A stretch of 64,000 nt of DNA, from positions 1 to 64,000 of the IMG/VR virus record IMGVR_UViG_3300044816_000060; one strand, written 5' to 3'. This DNA comes from a virus. Made by a program: the position numbers and the translations under genes. The stretch's first letter is position 1. Each line of letters begins with the position of its first letter. Below the pieces are notes generated by a model, which did not search any database, had not been told where the DNA came from, and saw only the letters and a list, made by a program, of their open reading frames with translations. Shown here one piece after another: positions 46,925 to 55,327 of the stretch.

Positions 46925-47035
46925 GCTCGGGCGGTGCTACCAACACCGTCCGAGCCCTTACTTGTTATTCTCCCAGGTCAGACGTGGTTTCGCCTGTCAT
47001 TCGGCGATCAGTGAGCGCCGCTTATCGCGATCTTG
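46925..47035. repeat. 111-bp element upstream of an HNH gene (copy 2)
   Basis: Hairpin GCTCGGGCGGTG-CTACCAA-CACCGTCCGAGC (46925-46955), then TTGTTATTCTCCC and the CGATCAG...CGC...ATCTTG segment. Relative to copy 1, base pairs A-T/G-C and G-C/C-G are exchanged on both sides of the stem, so the structure is conserved. The element abuts the end of the holin-like gene. Confidence 0.75.
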
Positions 47036-47041
47036 AAGCGG

Positions 47042-47392
47042 TCAGCCACCGACCCGGTCGAGCGGCCCGAACGCGGCCGGAGCGACGACCTGGGTCCTCA
47101 GGTACCAGGCGACGGCGGACTCGACGAGGACCATCGATCCGGCCTGGATCTCGGGTGACACCTGGAATCGCCACGCCAGCGCCAGCGCGATCAGCGCCTT
47201 GAGCAGTCCGGCCACGAACGGCGCGGCCTTCTCGGCGGACACGGCGGCGGCGGTGGCGAACCCGAACGCGGCGGTGAGCGCGGCGATGAGGGCGCCGTTC
47301 TGCTCGCCGGTCAGGTGCAGGATGGGGGTCAGGAACACCAGCACGCCGGAGGCCAGCTGCAGCCACTGCGCGGGCTCACGTTTGAAGAGCAT
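47042..47392 (-). CDS. Holin-like membrane protein
   Basis: 116 residues: MLFKREPAQWLQLASGVLVFLTPILHLTGEQNGALIAALTAAFGFATAAAVSAEKAAPFVAGLLKALIALALAW... with about three transmembrane helices. Size, position just after the endolysin and the EKAAPFVAGLLKALIALALAW helix resemble actinophage holins/antiholins. Confidence 0.65.
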   Translation of the reverse strand: MLFKREPAQWLQLASGVLVFLTPILHLTGEQNGALIAALTAAFGFATAAAVSAEKAAPFVAGLLKALIALALAWRFQVSPEIQAGSMVLVESAVAWYLRTQVVAPAAFGPLDRVGG

Positions 47393-47624
47393 GACATGTC
47401 CTCCAGAGGATGTGGCGGTGGATGTGGATGGCGAACGCGGTGGTCCCGGCGTAGCCGAGGGCGAGGATCGCCGGTAGGACGTGCGGGATGCGGGAGATGT
47501 CGTCGGTGGCGGTCGGGTGGCAGCGGCGGGCGATCGCGCGGTGTTCCGCCACCGCGAACGCGGCCGCGTATCCGGTAGCGATGGACGGCCAGACCAAGTG
47601 GCCGAGCCTGCACGGTGGCCGCAC
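47376..47624 (-). CDS. Small membrane protein of the lysis cassette
   Basis: 82 residues from a GTG; hydrophobic stretches LVWPSIATGYAAAFAVAEH and VLPAILALGYAGTTAFAIHIHRHILW. Sits between endolysin and the 116-residue membrane protein, so a holin partner is likely. Confidence 0.55.
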   Translation of the reverse strand: MRPPCRLGHLVWPSIATGYAAAFAVAEHRAIARRCHPTATDDISRIPHVLPAILALGYAGTTAFAIHIHRHILWRTCHALQT

Positions 47625-47628
47625 CGGG

Positions 47629-48306
47629 TCAGGCCTCGAGTTTCGCGGCGAGCGCGTCGACCTTGGCGGTGAGCGCCTTGACCGCTGCTTCCACCCGGTC
47701 GAGCTGTACCTGCTTGTTGTGCAGGTCGCCGCGGGTGTCCTTGTCCAGCTGGTCTTCCTTCGGCCAGCGGGCGCGGGCCGCGGCTTCGAATTCGGCGCTC
47801 AATTCCGTCACTCCTCCGGTAGGTGTCTTCGTGACGATGGCTAGGACGCGGGCGCACTCAGCCTCGGACTTGATCACTTCCGTGTGCATGGGGTCAGTCC
47901 GGCTTCCCCGGACCCCACCGTGCGCCGGGTCCCCGTAGTCGCCACCCCAACGCAGGCAGCCCTGGGCATCCGCGAGGATCCGGTGGATGGCGGCGATCTG
48001 CGCGACGCTGAAACTGGCGCGAGCCGGGGTGCCGAGCCCGTGTGCCGGCGCGTTCAGGTCTATGGCGGTGCCGCTTGCGTGGTTGGACAGCGCTCCGCCG
48101 CCTCGGATGTCGCGGTAGGCCCATCCCCAGCTCCAGCCGTCGTGCAGCGGCTCCACTTCGCGGTGCCAGCGGGCGGCGAACCAGATCAGCAGGTCACCGG
48201 ACGGGCCTACCCGGACGGGGATGCGCACGCTGGTCCCGGGGACGGTGACCGTGTGGATGTTCTGGCGGGCCGGGGACGCCGCGTAGCCGTTCTGCGAGAT
48301 AGCGAT
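47629..48306 (-). CDS. Endolysin, M15/VanY-type peptidase
   Basis: About 225 residues. Catalytic zinc motifs SNHASGTAIDLN (SxHxxGxAxD) and DPMHTEV (xxxH) show a D-Ala-D-Ala carboxypeptidase/L-Ala-D-Glu peptidase fold. The C-terminal ~50 residues form a coiled coil (VELDRVEAAVKALTAKVDALAAKLEA-like). No ATG/GTG/TTG lies near the natural N-terminus IAISQNGYAAS; the best candidate is an ATC at 48306 with GGGAGGG upstream. The frame is open to an ATG at 48510, which would add 68 unconvincing residues. Confidence 0.8.
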   Translation of the reverse strand: MAISQNGYAASPARQNIHTVTVPGTSVRIPVRVGPSGDLLIWFAARWHREVEPLHDGWSWGWAYRDIRGGGALSNHASGTAIDLNAPAHGLGTPARASFSVAQIAAIHRILADAQGCLRWGGDYGDPAHGGVRGSRTDPMHTEVIKSEAECARVLAIVTKTPTGGVTELSAEFEAAARARWPKEDQLDKDTRGDLHNKQVQLDRVEAAVKALTAKVDALAAKLEA

Positions 48307-48415
48307 CGGTCGGCCCTCCCTCGGGCATGGCAGAGACCACCCAGGGACACCGGGTGGTGGGGTTGCGGTCGGCAGCGGGTAGCTCAGGGCGCGCTGTGCG
48401 GCCCAGAGAGGCGGG

Positions 48416-48844
48416 TCAGCCCTCGGGCCGCACCTCGCCTCGGAAGGTGGTTCGACGGTCGAGGTCGGTTCCCAGCTCGCGGATGAGGTATGGATCGTTT
48501 CCAGGTGCATGGGAAGGCGCGTAGGGACGGACGCCGTCGATCTGGAAGAACTCGGCGCATTCGTGGGACTCGACCAGCCGGAACTGCTCGAACAGCCACC
48601 GCCGCCATGATCTCTCGTCGTAGGCGGCGGGCGGCACAGGGAACAGGTGATTGACCCGGATCGGCTCGTCGGGACGGTAGGTGTTCACGGTCTTCGTGGT
48701 GATCGTCAGGGTGAGCCCGATGCTGCCCTGACCGCGATCGAGGTCGGCCAGCTCGACCGCCCAGCCAGGCCGATATGTGCAGCGGCGGACCAGGTCGGCC
48801 AGCTCCAGAGGGAACGGCGCCTGGTTGGTATTGACCGGTAGCAC
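48416..48844 (-). CDS. Conserved phage protein of unknown function
   Basis: 142 residues (TNQAPFPLELADLVRRCTYRPGWAVELADLDRGQGSIGLTLTITTKTVNTYRPDEPIRVNHLFPVPPAAYDERSWRRWLFEQFRLVESHECAEFFQIDG). I recognise the type as recurrent in actinophages near late genes, without a function. Confidence 0.65.
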   Translation of the reverse strand: MLPVNTNQAPFPLELADLVRRCTYRPGWAVELADLDRGQGSIGLTLTITTKTVNTYRPDEPIRVNHLFPVPPAAYDERSWRRWLFEQFRLVESHECAEFFQIDGVRPYAPSHAPGNDPYLIRELGTDLDRRTTFRGEVRPEG

Positions 48845-48873
48845 GTGCGCTCCTTCGGTTGGCCGGAGAGGGT

Positions 48874-48910
48874 GGGCAGGGCCGCCGGATCGCAGTCGGC
48901 GGCCCTGCCC
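48874..48910. terminator. Perfect 13-bp hairpin in the late operon
   Basis: GGGCAGGGCCGCC (48874-48886), loop of 11, GGCGGCCCTGCCC (48898-48910). No T-run follows on either strand, as often in actinobacteria. It lies between the coiled-coil membrane gene and the 142-residue gene and may terminate or attenuate leftward transcription before the lysis genes. Confidence 0.6.
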
Positions 48911-48916
48911 GGTCGG

Positions 48917-49459
48917 TCAGCCGCCCTCCGGAGCCGGCTCCGGCTCGGGAGCCGGCTCCGGGGAAACGCCCTCCACGATTTGGTCGGCCTCGTCGATCGC
49001 GGCCTGGTCGATCGCGTCGTCCGCGGCGATCGCGTCCGCCACAGCCTGCGCCTTGACGGCGTCGGCCTCTTCGAGCGCCTTCTCCAGGAGCGCGATCTTC
49101 GCCTGCTGTGCCACGTAGCCGTCGGCGAGGCGACTGATGTCCTTCTTCAGTTCGGTGACGTTCGCTGCCATTTTCTTGATCTCCTTCAGGATGGTCTCGA
49201 TCCCGGACCGGATGGCCCCGGAGTCGCTGAGGTGCTGCCGCCACAGCAGACGCAGGTCGCCCTGTGTCGCCGGCCAGCAGTCGGGGGGATGCCACCCAGG
49301 GGACGGTGGCGAGGATTCATTGGGGTGGTGGGGCATGGTGCTCCTTCGAGGTCGGGTTGGGCACACCGTCACCGCGGCGGCGGCCAGTAGGAACGCGACC
49401 AGGACGAGGACGGCGAGCACGGTGCCCACGGTGCCCACGGTCGCCCACCACCCGTTCAT
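48917..49459 (-). CDS. Membrane-anchored coiled-coil protein with nested starts
   Basis: 180 residues from an ATG in an ATGA overlap: N-terminal transmembrane helix (VGTVLAVLVLVAFLLAAAAVTV), Pro-rich stretch, then a long coiled coil (NVTELKKDISRLADGYVAQQAKIALLEKALEEADAVKAQAVADAI) and EPAP repeats. Two internal ATGs, 49336 (AAGGAG, 5 nt) and 49171 (AAGGAG, 9 nt), have better ribosome sites, so soluble short forms without the anchor may also be made. Confidence 0.6.
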   Translation of the reverse strand: MNGWWATVGTVGTVLAVLVLVAFLLAAAAVTVCPTRPRRSTMPHHPNESSPPSPGWHPPDCWPATQGDLRLLWRQHLSDSGAIRSGIETILKEIKKMAANVTELKKDISRLADGYVAQQAKIALLEKALEEADAVKAQAVADAIAADDAIDQAAIDEADQIVEGVSPEPAPEPEPAPEGG

Positions 49460-50211
49460 GTGTGGAGCCGTAGTTTGGTCTTGACCGGCCCGAGGTTGAC
49501 GTCGCCGCCCACGTCGACCTTTGGCACGACCTTTGGCACGGCGCGGGTGACCGAGCCGAGCAGGCTGCCGCCGCTGCTTTTGGTCTTTCCGCCGCTGGTC
49601 TTGGTCTTGGCCTTGCTGGTGTTCGTGCGCGGTGCGTGGACGACCTGCCGCCGGACAGCCGGCCGTTGGGAGGGTGTCGACTGGTTGGCCGTGGGGCGGA
49701 CCACCGCGACAGGTTCGGGCACCGGCGGCTCCGGTAGGAGGCCCAGCGGCCCCAACGAGGTCGGTTTCGGGCTGCTGCTGCGGCCGGGCACGATGGGGTC
49801 GGTGCAGTGCAGTACGTCGGCGTGGACGTGGCGGATCGTGGTGAATGCCTGCTCGTAGGCTTCCCGCGCCGGGCCTTCGGTCCGTGAGTTGGGGTCGTAG
49901 GAGCCGAGGAATATGCCGAACAGGGGGCAGAGGACTTCGGCGCGGGTGCGGTCCTGCTCGGCGACCAAATCCGAGATTTTGATGTATCCGATGAGCATCG
50001 CCCCGGACAGGATCAGGTCCAGGACCACCAACGCGACCATCCACCGGATCTTCACAGTGGTCTTCCACGCCTTGTGTTTGACCTCGCCGGCCAGCCCTTC
50101 GAGGGCGTCGGCCTGACTCTTCGACGCCGCCGCCAGCCGGGCCACCTCGGCGGCCAGCTCCACCGCCACCACCGCCAGCGTGCGGCGGCGTTCACTTTCC
50201 TCCGGGGTCAT
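49456..50211 (-). CDS. Membrane protein with long basic C-terminus
   Basis: 251 residues. Helical N-terminus, transmembrane segment (WMVALVVLDLILSGAMLIGYI), then DLVAEQDRTRAEVLCPLFGIFLGSYDPNSR...AREAYEQAFTTIRHVHADVLHC, a block that recurs in actinophage membrane proteins of the lysis region, and a Pro/Lys-rich tail. Unknown function. Confidence 0.65.
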   Translation of the reverse strand: MTPEESERRRTLAVVAVELAAEVARLAAASKSQADALEGLAGEVKHKAWKTTVKIRWMVALVVLDLILSGAMLIGYIKISDLVAEQDRTRAEVLCPLFGIFLGSYDPNSRTEGPAREAYEQAFTTIRHVHADVLHCTDPIVPGRSSSPKPTSLGPLGLLPEPPVPEPVAVVRPTANQSTPSQRPAVRRQVVHAPRTNTSKAKTKTSGGKTKSSGGSLLGSVTRAVPKVVPKVDVGGDVNLGPVKTKLRLHT

Positions 50212-50213
50212 GG

Positions 50214-50369
50214 CTACGGCTCCTGGTCTACGTCGTCGTCCAGGTCGAACTCGCGCTGCAGCTCGGTCAGGAAAAAGTTGAGCCTGTCGATCACCGCCAT
50301 TGCCTGGGCCCGCGTCGTCGCCGACTGTTGGAGCAGTTCGTCGCCGACGAGTTCCCGATCCATGACCAT
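50214..50369 (-). CDS. 51-residue acidic hypothetical protein
   Basis: From an ATG in a TGATG overlap: MVMDRELVGDELLQQSATTRAQAMAVIDRLNFFLTELQREFDLDDDVDQEP. Helical. Confidence 0.5.
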   Translation of the reverse strand: MVMDRELVGDELLQQSATTRAQAMAVIDRLNFFLTELQREFDLDDDVDQEP

Positions 50370-50659
50370 CACGTCGGCCCCCGCCGCGTCGCCTTCGCCA
50401 GTAGCTGCCCCATCAGCTCGGTGGCTTTCACGACCGCCGGGAGGGTGGAGGACTGCATCAGATCGTTGAGGCGCCGCACCTCGGCTTCGGCTTTGTCGGC
50501 GCGTTCCCGGTGGTGGTCGGAGTTGGCTTTCTCCCGCGCCCACAGTTCCCGTACTGCCCACAGCAGCGCGGCGGCGAGGATCCCGATACCTCCGTAGGAC
50601 ACCAGCCCGGGGACGGGTTCGGAGGCTTCGGCGAGGGCGACGGCGGCCAGGTACAGCAC
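50369..50659 (-). CDS. Membrane protein with coiled-coil tail
   Basis: 96 residues from a GTG: two hydrophobic segments (VLYLAAVALAEA; VPGLVSYGGIGILAAALLWAVREL) then a charged coiled coil. It resembles class-II-type holins by layout. Confidence 0.55.
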   Translation of the reverse strand: MLYLAAVALAEASEPVPGLVSYGGIGILAAALLWAVRELWAREKANSDHHRERADKAEAEVRRLNDLMQSSTLPAVVKATELMGQLLAKATRRGPT

Positions 50660-50661
50660 CC

Positions 50662-51039
50662 CTAGGCCCGCTGTTTGGTTTCGCGGTCGGCGTCGAGTCC
50701 GGTGCCGACGTCGTAGAGGACCAGGCCGTGCCAGCCCATTGAGCTGAGCGCCAGGACGAGGTCGCCGTAGGGCAGCGCGACGGCGGGCGTGATCGACGCT
50801 ACCGCCGCGAACAAGAACACCGACCACACGACCATGCCGATACCGGCTCCGGCTACCGACCACCCGAAACCCATCAGGGTGGTTGCCGCCAGCAGCAGCA
50901 GTCCACACCAGAACGTCATCCCGCCGGTGGTCAGGTGCAGCCCGCCGTACAGGATGTTGATCAGGAGTAGCCAGGTCAGCCAGTGTTTCCTAATTGGATC
51001 AATGCTCGCCCACACCGACATCCGCTTCGGGACGTTCAT
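50662..51039 (-). CDS. Multi-pass membrane protein
   Basis: 125 residues with about four transmembrane helices (WLTWLLLINILYGGLHL; GMTFWCGLLLLAATTLMGFG; VAGAGIGMVVWSVFLFAAVA; YGDLVLALSSMGWHGLVLY). Lysis-region membrane protein, possibly a holin or antiholin. A 15-codon ORF at 51036-51083 precedes it in an ATGA overlap. Confidence 0.6.
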   Translation of the reverse strand: MNVPKRMSVWASIDPIRKHWLTWLLLINILYGGLHLTTGGMTFWCGLLLLAATTLMGFGWSVAGAGIGMVVWSVFLFAAVASITPAVALPYGDLVLALSSMGWHGLVLYDVGTGLDADRETKQRA

Positions 51040-51125
51040 GGCCGTGCGGTCTGGTCGGACAGCGGGGTCTGGGCTGCCAACATTGGTGTGACCTCATCCT
51101 TTTCGGGGCCGCGCGGAGTACTCGG

Positions 51126-51254
51126 TCAGTGCCCCTTCAGTGCGAGGTAGGTGGCCAGTGCTGTGGCGGCGAAACCGATCAGGTCGTCGTGCTGGCGTTG
51201 CATGTGCTCGCGCAGCGTGTCGATGGTCCAGCCGCTCGTCGTCCCGTCAGACAC
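51126..51254 (-). CDS. 42-residue hypothetical protein
   Basis: From a GTG: MSDGTTSGWTIDTLREHMQRQHDDLIGFAATALATYLALKGH, amphipathic then hydrophobic. The small gap around it (51255-51348) holds only a 19-codon ORF (51285-51344). Confidence 0.45.
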   Translation of the reverse strand: MSDGTTSGWTIDTLREHMQRQHDDLIGFAATALATYLALKGH

Positions 51255-51348
51255 CGCGACCCCCCAAGGACGTCGAACCCAGGTTTAGGTGTCGGACGTG
51301 TCGTCGGTGGCGCCCAACACGAGCCGGATCAGCAGAAAACCCACTCAG

Positions 51349-51807
51349 TCAGAACCATTCGATCGGCACCCGGAAGAACTCCTGGCCACTGGCGCGGAGC
51401 AGGTACAGCCACTCGAACCCGGAGGGGGCTCTGGCGTAACAGGCGCGATGTCCGTCGTAACCGGCGGACGCGCTGTAGGGCAAGAACGGCCCTGCGTCGA
51501 GCTGTCCGGTGACGAGGTCAAGGACGTAGGTGCGCTGGCTGACCTCCTTCTGAATCCACAGTTTCCGCCGCGACGGCAGCAGACACGTACTCGCCCCAGT
51601 GGTGAAGGTTTCGCCAGCGGCGAGCGTAGTAGGTGTCGACCAGGTGTTCAGCCCGGCGTCGTACAGGAACAGAGTCGCGGAGGCCGCCCCCTTCAAGCAG
51701 TACAACCGGAAGGGTCCCGCGACGTTGGGCGGGATCAGCTCAGATCCGCCGGATGGCCCGGAGGGAAGCGCCGCCAGAGATGTCCAGCTCACCGTTGTCG
51801 CGGTCAC
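51349..51807 (-). CDS. Tail-associated beta-sandwich protein (unknown)
   Basis: 152 residues, rich in beta pattern (FRLYCLKGAASATLFLYDAGLNTWSTPTTL; RTYVLDLVTGQLDAGPFLPYSASAGYDGHR). The strand spacing and YxxGxxxWS motif resemble single blades of beta-propeller/kelch-like proteins. Encoded among tail fibre genes. Confidence 0.5.
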   Translation of the reverse strand: MTATTVSWTSLAALPSGPSGGSELIPPNVAGPFRLYCLKGAASATLFLYDAGLNTWSTPTTLAAGETFTTGASTCLLPSRRKLWIQKEVSQRTYVLDLVTGQLDAGPFLPYSASAGYDGHRACYARAPSGFEWLYLLRASGQEFFRVPIEWF

Positions 51808-51823
51808 GCGGCCCGCGCCACAG

Positions 51824-52115
51824 TCAGGTGCCGGTGGTGTCGTCGACCTGGCCGAGCAGGGCGCGGGCAGCGGCCTCCGTCATCAGCTCAGGCTCACCCG
51901 TCCGCTGCTTGTCGACACCGAACCGGGTCACCAACCACAGCTCGCCGTCCTGACGTAGCCGCAGCCACCCGTCTCCGAGGTCGATTTCGGCGTGGGCGCC
52001 GGCGCAGCACTGGTGGGGGCGGGCGCCCGGCCGGGGGGTTACCGGGCAGATCGGGGTCTAGCGGAGGCTGATCGTCAGGGCCGAAGGTCTGAGCGTAGCC
52101 GTTACCCGGCGGCAC
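51824..52115 (-). pseudogene. Frameshifted small tail gene
   Basis: A GTG start at 52115 gives MPPGNGYAQTFGPDDQPPLDPDLPGNPPAGR..., but convincing coding then continues one frame over as HQCCAGAHAEIDLGDGWLRLRQDGELWLVTRFGVDK...MTEAAARALLGQVDDTTGT, with stop at 51824. A +1 shift in the C-run near 52010-52026 joins them. It may be a sequencing indel, a real mutation or programmed shifting. A 24-codon ORF (MPLSGAGNTGWVTPVVLAW...) fills the gap before it. Confidence 0.5.
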
Positions 52116-52182
52116 CGGCCCACGCCAGGACCACGGGGGTCACCCATCCGGTGTTTCCCGCGCCGGACAAAGGCATTCGCTG

Positions 52183-54246
52183 TCAGCCGCTGAGGATCGC
52201 GCTGATGGCCTGAGCGGTGCGGGTGCCGACGACGACGTGCCCGAACGGGGTGGGGTGCACCGAGTCGGTGTCTCGGCACACATCAGCGGTGCCGTTCGCG
52301 GCTTGTAAGCCGATCCCCCCGGTGCCGGTGAACCACGACGTGAACGGAGTGACCGTCGCCCCGGACGAGTGGTTGTAGACCAGGGCGGGCACAGTGAGGG
52401 TGTAAGGCCCGGAGCCGGACACGGCGGACACGGTGCGGGCCTCGCCGTTCGCCCCCGAGTCGATCACCAACTGTTGTCCGACCGCGTACGTCGCGACCGT
52501 GCTGATCGTAGTGGCGCCGATCGACGCGGCCGAGCTGAGCGTCGTCGCCATCGAAGGGGTGAAGTTCAGCGGCTCGATCAGCGGCACCCTGCCCTTGATC
52601 TTCGGGGCGACTTCGGTGGCGGCTTGGCGGATCGCCAGCGCCGCGTCCATGAAATCCCCCGCCCGGGGGTCGGCGGTGGACTGTTGTGGCTGCCCGGAGA
52701 TGGCGTACGGGCCGACCACGAATATCCGCGCCGTGGGATAGGCGGCGACCAGGTCGAGGATGAGTCGACGCAGCTCGGTGTAGAGAGCCGAGGATGTGTA
52801 GGCCGCGCTAAAGACGGCGCGATCGTTGGTGCCCAGCGCGAGCACCAGGTTGAATGGCAGCGGGTTGCCGTTGCCGTCCTTCGGGACGTTTGGGTCCAGT
52901 GCCCCGTACCAGCGTTCTTTGAGTTTCCAGCCGCCGGTGAGCCCGGAGAAATCCACCCCCAGAGTGGCTGTCGAGGATGCGGCGGCACCACGGCCGATGA
53001 GGAATATGTTGCCGAAGCTGTTGCTCATCAGGCTGCCCATAACGGAGAACACCCCCGACCCGAACGCGGTGTCCGCCGCGGTCTGCACGGCGGACGCGAG
53101 CGCGTTGTAGGCGATCGCCGCCGTGGTGACACCGTTCCATGTGATGGTCCAGGTCCCGGCGCTACTGCCTCCCGTCAACACCCACGCGTTGGCGGGGGGA
53201 AGCAGTCGGTCTCTTCCGGTCAGGGCGCTGACGGAGCCGTCGTTGAGGTACCCGGTGCCGGGGATCAGCGCATCCACAGCCAGCGACCAGCCCAGCAGCC
53301 GACAGGCGTGCCCTGAGGATGAGTCCACTATGCCCGCGGTGCCGCCGGTGCCGTAGGAAATGGAGTCCCCCACCCAGACGGTGGGCGTTCCCAGCGCCGG
53401 TGGGGTGGGGGTAACGGTGTCGATGGCGGCGGTGTAGCAGCCGAAGATCTGGGAGTTCGCGGTTTCCACGCGGTAGGTGCGCATCCGGCGTTCCCCCGCC
53501 CAATCCAGCGAGACGTACTGGCCGCTGCTGGTGGTCAGCAGATCCACCCGGTGCAGGGTGATGGCGAACGTGGATGTGGAGTCCGGGGCGGTGGTCCACG
53601 CGCTGGTGACGGTGGCGACCTTCGTCGAGCCGGTGTAGGAGGCGGAGGTGGCGCCGATCTGACGGACCTGCCCGGTACCCGTCCCGCCGGTGATCTTCAC
53701 CCAACGGGTGGCGTAGAACCCGTTCGTCGCCGAGGCTCCCGAGTCCAGGGTGATCGTGGTGGAGCTTCCGGCCTGGGCGGTCCCTGAGCGGATCGCTTGG
53801 CCCACCATGAGCACTTCCGCGCCGTCGACGAGAACCCGAGTCCACCCAGGATCGTTGGCGCTGATGTAGACGCTCAGATAGGGGGCGTCGCAGAGAAACT
53901 CGGCGGTGACCGACCCGAACCCCGTGTTGAGCTGCGAATAGCGGGCCTTCACCGCGAGCCAGAACGGGGAGGAGACGTTAGAAGACTTCGCCAGCTGCCC
54001 GCCACCGAAGGTGTATTCGGCGGTGTTGAGTGCGTACCGGTCGGTGGCGCCCCCGGTCGCCCCGGGGTGGTTGGTCACGATCCCCGACGTGGTGGTCCCG
54101 GAGGTGGTGATGGTGGGGGTGGCGGTGACCGGGGATTTGCGGGACGGCACGACCTGGCCGAGGGTCCGCGAGGCCACCGCGATCGGCCCGTCGTAGCGGG
54201 CCGAGGCGCTCACCTGGCTCAGTGCGGGAGGGTCAAGTAGTCCCAT
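52183..54246 (-). CDS. Tail protein with SGNH/GDSL esterase domain and inserted Ig-like module
   Basis: 687 residues. The N-terminal ~285 residues are a beta-rich attachment region. The SGNH hydrolase is complete: GDSISYGTGG (S295), LALGTNDR (N474) and DSVHPTPFGH (D661, H664). Between blocks I and III, residues ~355-437 hold a domain like that of the capsid and tail tube (GTWTITWNGVTTAAIAYNALASAVQTAADTAFGSG). A second module (GATTISTVATYAVGQQLVIDSGANGEARTV) lies at ~575-630. Such esterases deacetylate surface glycans. Confidence 0.85.
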   Translation of the reverse strand: MGLLDPPALSQVSASARYDGPIAVASRTLGQVVPSRKSPVTATPTITTSGTTTSGIVTNHPGATGGATDRYALNTAEYTFGGGQLAKSSNVSSPFWLAVKARYSQLNTGFGSVTAEFLCDAPYLSVYISANDPGWTRVLVDGAEVLMVGQAIRSGTAQAGSSTTITLDSGASATNGFYATRWVKITGGTGTGQVRQIGATSASYTGSTKVATVTSAWTTAPDSTSTFAITLHRVDLLTTSSGQYVSLDWAGERRMRTYRVETANSQIFGCYTAAIDTVTPTPPALGTPTVWVGDSISYGTGGTAGIVDSSSGHACRLLGWSLAVDALIPGTGYLNDGSVSALTGRDRLLPPANAWVLTGGSSAGTWTITWNGVTTAAIAYNALASAVQTAADTAFGSGVFSVMGSLMSNSFGNIFLIGRGAAASSTATLGVDFSGLTGGWKLKERWYGALDPNVPKDGNGNPLPFNLVLALGTNDRAVFSAAYTSSALYTELRRLILDLVAAYPTARIFVVGPYAISGQPQQSTADPRAGDFMDAALAIRQAATEVAPKIKGRVPLIEPLNFTPSMATTLSSAASIGATTISTVATYAVGQQLVIDSGANGEARTVSAVSGSGPYTLTVPALVYNHSSGATVTPFTSWFTGTGGIGLQAANGTADVCRDTDSVHPTPFGHVVVGTRTAQAISAILSG

Positions 54247-55325
54247 CAGGACACCACCAATCCGGGTTGCGCCGTGACCGCACCCGCGCCGTCACGGGTC
54301 ACCGCCGTCTGAGCGATCGTCTTTGTGGGTCCGGACGCGGGGATGTAGGTGACGTGGTAGGCGTCGATCGCCCCGGGGAACGCGGTGGACGCGGTGTCGG
54401 TGGTGAACGTTCCGGTTGACCCGTCCGGCCACACCACCGACGCGGTGGTAATGGCCTCGTTGGCGTCGCGGGTAGCCGACACCAGTCGGAACGCCTGGGC
54501 GTAGGCCCACGCCAGTAGATGGGTGTTCAGGACCGCGCCATAGCGCGCATCCAGGGTGGCCAACGGCTTCACGTTCAACATCGGCTGGTAGTCGGTGCTG
54601 AACGCCTGGTAGGTGACGAACTCGCCGCTACTACCGCCCGGGGCGAGACTCGGTGTGACCGAGGCGCTCCCGACGATGGTGTAGCCGGCCGGCGCGGCGA
54701 TCGTCGGGGCCGTGGTACCGGTCTTCCACCGCCACCCCCACGGGCCACCAGCGGTGGGGCCGGTGACGATGAAGGTGCCGCCCGATGTGTCGATGACGAC
54801 GATCTCGTTGGGCTGAGCGGTGTAGCTCGCGGTCTTTGTGGCGGTCTGAGTGAACGAGGTCTGTTTGGCGTTCAGCGCGGTCTGCTGAGCGGTCGAGACC
54901 GGTTTCGCCGAATCCGCCGTATTGTCGGTCGACCCGAGCCCAACATCACCCTTCACCAGCCCCATAGGTGAGCTGATGACCGGCGCGGTCAAGGTCTTGT
55001 TCGTCAGGGTCGCCGTAGCGGAATTCTTTGCAATATCGCTGGTGTTGTCGACGTTCCCGAGACCGACATCAGCCTTGACTAGGGCTAGAGCGGGTTTCAA
55101 CGCGGCCATGGTGAGGGTGTTCCAGACCCCGGCGACCCGCTGCAACAGTGACCCGTCAGCGGGTACCAGCGCGGCGATTGCGGTCAAGTCCGCGTCCAGT
55201 GGCTGTGCGCCACTACTCACGCCAGCGATCAGCGCCCGGATGTCCGTGTGCGCGGTGCCGGAGCTGTTATGGGCGGTGACTTTCGCCGCCGACCCGGTGG
55301 GGGTTTCGATGGGAATCTGCGCCAC
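54246..55325 (-). CDS. Tail fibre protein
   Basis: 359 residues from a GTG. Classic fibre repeats KADVGLGNVDNTSDIAKNSATATLTNKTLTAPVI and KGDVGLGSTDNTADSAKPVSTAQQTALNAK (GLGNVDNTSD motif), then a beta-rich distal domain (TATKTASYTAQPNEIVVIDTSGGTFIVT...). Receptor-binding or fibre shaft role. Confidence 0.85.
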   Translation of the reverse strand: MAQIPIETPTGSAAKVTAHNSSGTAHTDIRALIAGVSSGAQPLDADLTAIAALVPADGSLLQRVAGVWNTLTMAALKPALALVKADVGLGNVDNTSDIAKNSATATLTNKTLTAPVISSPMGLVKGDVGLGSTDNTADSAKPVSTAQQTALNAKQTSFTQTATKTASYTAQPNEIVVIDTSGGTFIVTGPTAGGPWGWRWKTGTTAPTIAAPAGYTIVGSASVTPSLAPGGSSGEFVTYQAFSTDYQPMLNVKPLATLDARYGAVLNTHLLAWAYAQAFRLVSATRDANEAITTASVVWPDGSTGTFTTDTASTAFPGAIDAYHVTYIPASGPTKTIAQTAVTRDGAGAVTAQPGLVVS

Positions 55326-55327
55326 AA

